Part shown: positions 15,140 to 17,248 of the stretch, in pieces
Position numbering within the stretch: position 1 is the stretch's first letter
Layout of the letters: every line of letters starts with the position of its first letter
Source of the DNA: Acholeplasmataceae bacterium
Lineage (GTDB): Bacteria; Bacillota_I; Bacilli_A; ML615J-28; CAG-698
Direction: 5' to 3'
Length of the DNA: 17,248 nt
NCBI GenBank assembly: GCA_012841765.1
Contig: DUUA01000113.1
Location: 1 to 17,248, forward strand
Translations under genes and position numbers: made by a program
The notes under the pieces: model-generated
Databases searched by the model: none
The model's input: only the letters and a program-made list of their open reading frames with translations
What the model was told of the DNA's origin: nothing

Positions 15140-15387
15140 AATCAAATTCCTCGCACATACAAAATGTTATTCTAATGTTTTACCTAAATATATTTCACAT
15201 GCTTTAGGTCCTCTAGTAAAAATCTTGGAGTTCTTAATCCATGTATGAAACAAAGTCCTGCCTTAATTATTATATTATAAACAGTTATCAATTCTCATCA
15301 TTTTAGTCACTTTTATTTTTTTAATGAACCTATAAAACCTTGACTCTATAGATCTTTTTAGATTGTGAATTTAGTTTTAGAAATTTT
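15140..15387. other. Intergenic stretch with no recognised feature
   Basis: Apart from the lipoprotein ribosome site (15149-15153), I see no convincing promoter, terminator or reading frame. The second AlbA_2 gene therefore has no obvious terminator before the lipoprotein gene, and read-through from the regulator into the lipoprotein gene is possible. Confidence 0.4.
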
Positions 15388-16656
15388 CTAGATATAATAG
15401 GTTACATTCGGACCATTACCAGTCTTTTTAACTAGATCTTTTTCAATCAACTCACTAAGTCTTCTTAACAATGTGGCTCTTTCAATTTGAAGTTTACTCT
15501 CCATTTTTGACCTTGAAGCATTAGGGTGAGCTTTTAGATAAGTTATGATGCCTTCCTCTTCATTAAGCTTGTGGTAATCATAACCAACTACTGGTAAGAT
15601 TATTTTTATTTGATTATCATCAATTGCAAATGATGGTTGTTCATCTGTGCTATTGTAAGTATTTATAATCCTTTTAATCCCTGTTCCAAATTGATCAATA
15701 ATTCCTAATCTGAAAAATACAGAAGCAAGACCTTTATTACGCGGTATAGATGTACCACCACTTAAATAAACTTCTTTACTAATCCCTTCAGGAAGACCAC
15801 CTGGTGAGTTTATTTCTATCATATAATCATACATAGAAATCTGAATGCCTCTATTAACTAAATAATCTCTATGAATAATTGCATTTAAAATAGCTTCCTT
15901 AAAGGCTCCGTAAGGTATTTGTTCCCTATCTATTCTTTTAGGGACACTTACTACACTTAAGGTTGGATAATATTTATTAAATAAGTCTAACAAGTCATAA
16001 TAATATTTTAAAGAAGATTCTTTTTCTAATTTAACTCTATCTACAAAAACATCATTACTTATATTAAATTTGGCAATGTCAACATAGGCATTACTTATAT
16101 CATTATTATCAGATAAAAGTATTGCTGCATTATTAAGTAATGCATTTTTCATTAATCCTAAAGTTATCAATGAAGACTTATTTAATTTTTCTAAACCTAA
16201 AGTCTCTTTTAAAGCTCTTTCAAGATAATCAAAGCTTAAATCATTTTTATTTACATCCAATTCATCAAAACCGATATTTTCACTAGATAACATATGTCTT
16301 GTTAAGGTCTTAGAATCCATTGGTACAGTTGAAGTATCTGTCCTCATGTAAGAAATATTATTATAAAAATATGGGGAATTATTCCCTTTTGTTACTTTTA
16401 ATTCTAAAACACTCTTACCACTTATTTCATGACTAATAAAGTCTACTATAGGTCTTGGTGTAAATACATCATTAATGGTATTTTCAATATTCAGCTTTAT
16501 TTTTTTAAAATCTGCTATTCCAACAGCCTCACCATTGTCGTTAATTCCTAAAAAAATTGACCCACCATCTAAATTAGAAAAAGCAGATATGCTTTTATAT
16601 ATATTAGAAGTTAAAGTTTGTTTTAATTCAATCGTCTTACTTTCAATAAATTTCAT
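15388..16656 (-). CDS. AlbA_2/HATPase_c_4 DNA-binding regulator (second paralogue)
   Basis: A 422-residue paralogue of the protein at 12653-13936, with the same domain order. The AlbA_2 domain covers about 1-120 (KTIELKQTL, then SAFSNLDGGSIFLGI at about 24-38). The HATPase_c_4 domain covers about 240-350, with EAILNAIIHRDYLV, INSPGGLPEGISKEVY, SIPRN and FGTGIKRI, matching the first copy closely. A C-terminal winged helix follows (SRSKMESKLQIERATLLRRLSEL), ending near the stop. Divergence is larger outside these motifs, so this is an old duplication or two acquisitions, not a recent copy. Start supported by GAGGTGAT 6 nt upstream. Likely a transcription regulator; ligand and targets unknown. 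Confidence 0.88.
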   Translation of the reverse strand: MKFIESKTIELKQTLTSNIYKSISAFSNLDGGSIFLGINDNGEAVGIADFKKIKLNIENTINDVFTPRPIVDFISHEISGKSVLELKVTKGNNSPYFYNNISYMRTDTSTVPMDSKTLTRHMLSSENIGFDELDVNKNDLSFDYLERALKETLGLEKLNKSSLITLGLMKNALLNNAAILLSDNNDISNAYVDIAKFNISNDVFVDRVKLEKESSLKYYYDLLDLFNKYYPTLSVVSVPKRIDREQIPYGAFKEAILNAIIHRDYLVNRGIQISMYDYMIEINSPGGLPEGISKEVYLSGGTSIPRNKGLASVFFRLGIIDQFGTGIKRIINTYNSTDEQPSFAIDDNQIKIILPVVGYDYHKLNEEEGIITYLKAHPNASRSKMESKLQIERATLLRRLSELIEKDLVKKTGNGPNVTYYI

Positions 16657-16677
16657 TGTTAATCACCTCACACATAT

Positions 16678-16706
16678 AATATACCACTATTATTAATATT
16701 TTGCAA
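16678..16706 (-). promoter_or_regulatory. Promoter of the second AlbA_2 gene
   Basis: On the minus strand TTGCAA, a 17-bp spacer and TATATT lie about 20 bp before the start codon, directly followed by the GAGGTGAT ribosome site. Confidence 0.75.
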
Positions 16707-16724
16707 CGATAAAATAATAATCGT
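16706..16724. promoter_or_regulatory. Inverted repeat ACGAT-N9-ATCGT at the second AlbA_2 promoter
   Basis: A perfect 5-bp inverted repeat with a 9-bp centre touches the -35 box by one base, exactly as at the first AlbA_2 promoter. Flanking context also agrees (ATCGTTG on the minus strand in both). Confidence 0.6.
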
Positions 16725-16800
16725 CTCAATTTGCGACAATGTTTAAATGATTGTGCTAAACCGTTAGATTACTATGATTATTACACTTTCATATGACACT

Positions 16801-16846
16801 TCAGATATAGTTAAAATTATAGAATAATAAGTATCTGATTTTTATT
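16801..16846 (+). terminator. Weak terminator-like hairpin
   Basis: TCAGATA (16801-16807) and TATCTGA (16832-16838) can pair around a 24-nt loop, followed by TTTTTATT on the plus strand. The loop is long and no plus-strand gene precedes it, so its role is doubtful. Confidence 0.25.
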
Positions 16847-16859
16847 ATAATTTCATGCA

Positions 16860-16950
16860 ATCGTGTAAAGATGACTTATAATCGTGTAAAAGTTCTTCAA
16901 ATCGTGTAGATCTACTTGTAATCGTGTAAATTCAGATATAATCGTGTAAA
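16860..16950 (+). repeat. Five-copy 20-bp-periodic array of ATCGTGTAAA
   Basis: ATCGTGTAAA starts at 16860, 16881, 16901 (last bases TAGA), 16921 and 16941. Spacings are 21, 20, 20 and 20 bp; the roughly 10-bp sequences between are unrelated. Fixed two-turn spacing of a short motif with variable spacers indicates a row of binding sites on one face of the helix, not a CRISPR array. It forms the left side of repeat copy 3. Confidence 0.85.
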
Positions 16951-17050
16951 AGTTTATTGCCTGGATGATAAAGTTGTACATACTGACTTATATAAATCAT
17001 TTGGATCTACTTTGAATTTTGGAATATAGGAGAAATATCTCTATCTGCAC

Positions 17051-17104
17051 AAAAAAAAGGCCTGATACGTGAGCGAATAGTGATTCGCTTTATTGTATCA
17101 AACC
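17051..17104 (-). terminator. Terminator inside repeat copy 3, with a hairpin in its loop
   Basis: Minus-strand arms GGTTTGATAC and GTATCAGGCC are as in copy 1, followed by eight T. The loop is enlarged to 26 nt and contains a second perfect stem, AGCGAAT-N4-ATTCGCT (17072-17089). It would end a minus-strand gene lying beyond the right edge. Confidence 0.7.
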
Positions 17105-17194
17105 AATGCTTTTTATATGTATGATGTAACCTATTTTAATACAAATTAGCACCCCATCAAGATTTTTAGCACCCTTGACCAGCCTTTTAGCACC

Positions 17195-17248
17195 TTTAAA
17201 AAACAAGTCGTTCATATAAATTTTCTAAACCTAACTACTCATATACAA
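17195..17248. other. Right edge, nothing recognised
   Basis: The last 54 bases after the third TTAGCACC motif show no further motif or reading frame. Confidence 0.4.

Larger units (their letters stand above)
16860..17194. repeat. Dispersed repeat element, copy 3 (most complete)
   Basis: From left to right: the five-motif ATCGTGTAAA array, about 75 bp of spacer, an ATAGGAGA/TCTCTAT hairpin near 17026-17044, a terminator hairpin, the conserved block to AATTAGCACCCC, and three TTAGCACC motifs starting at 17146, 17166 and 17187 (20 and 21 bp apart). Read on opposite strands the two arrays resemble each other (CGTG-TAAAA against GGTGCTAAAA), like inverted ends of a transposable element. No transposase is encoded. 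It may be a non-autonomous remnant; IS21-type elements, known for multiple terminal repeats, are one possible parent, unproven. Confidence 0.7.

Noticed and set aside
15006..15248. Plus-strand 80-residue reading frame antisense to the lipoprotein signal peptide region
   Set aside because: Mostly a shadow of the lipoprotein gene; no ribosome site, and the part past the gene has no recognisable motif.
16860..16950. CRISPR array
   Set aside because: Repeat unit is only 10 bp with 10-bp spacers, far below CRISPR sizes, and no cas genes are present.

Overview
The window comes from a very AT-rich, low-GC Gram-positive-type bacterium that uses the standard genetic code: tryptophan is TGG and TGA serves as a stop, for example at 8410-8412. 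Strong AGGAGG-type ribosome sites, TATAAT promoters, a Staphylococcus-like class I aldolase, a DegV protein, a YerC/TrpR-like regulator and a TM2/SHOCT protein fit Bacillota or an Acholeplasma/Izemoplasma-like member of the Mycoplasmatota. The exact taxon is an inference.

Left part (1-7624, all minus strand), in transcription order from right to left: methionine sulfoxide reductase B; a four-gene polar amino-acid ABC operon (lipoprotein receptor, permease, ATPase, then a YerC/TrpR-like regulator); a small TM2-SHOCT membrane protein; a DegV fatty-acid-binding protein; and a 926-residue exported subtilisin-like protease with eight InlB-type repeats and a C-terminal membrane anchor. Each unit ends in its own clear intrinsic terminator.

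Middle (7675-11620): a plus-strand operon with overlapping genes encodes a stand-alone cobalamin-binding protein resembling the sensor half of CarH, an FtsX/MacB/LolC-type permease and its LolD-type ATPase. It ends in a strong terminator. A roughly 340-bp gene-free stretch follows that can fold into nested arms. Then comes the minus-strand class I fructose-bisphosphate aldolase.

Right part (about 11.84-17.25 kb) looks like an accessory island. It holds a RelB-like antitoxin next to a RelE-like toxin gene broken by two nonsense codons, two paralogous AlbA_2/HATPase DNA-binding regulators, an unrecognised lipoprotein between them, and three dispersed copies of a repeat element. The element carries a built-in minus-strand terminator, a second hairpin, and arrays of short motifs spaced about 20 bp apart: ATCGTGTAAA on one side and TTAGCACC on the other. 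The two regulator genes have excellent promoters sharing the same inverted repeat (ACGAW-N9-ATCGT) in the same register over the -35 box, which suggests autoregulation or cross-regulation. The best candidates for something undescribed are this paired-regulator/lipoprotein/repeat island and the cobalamin-sensor ABC operon.
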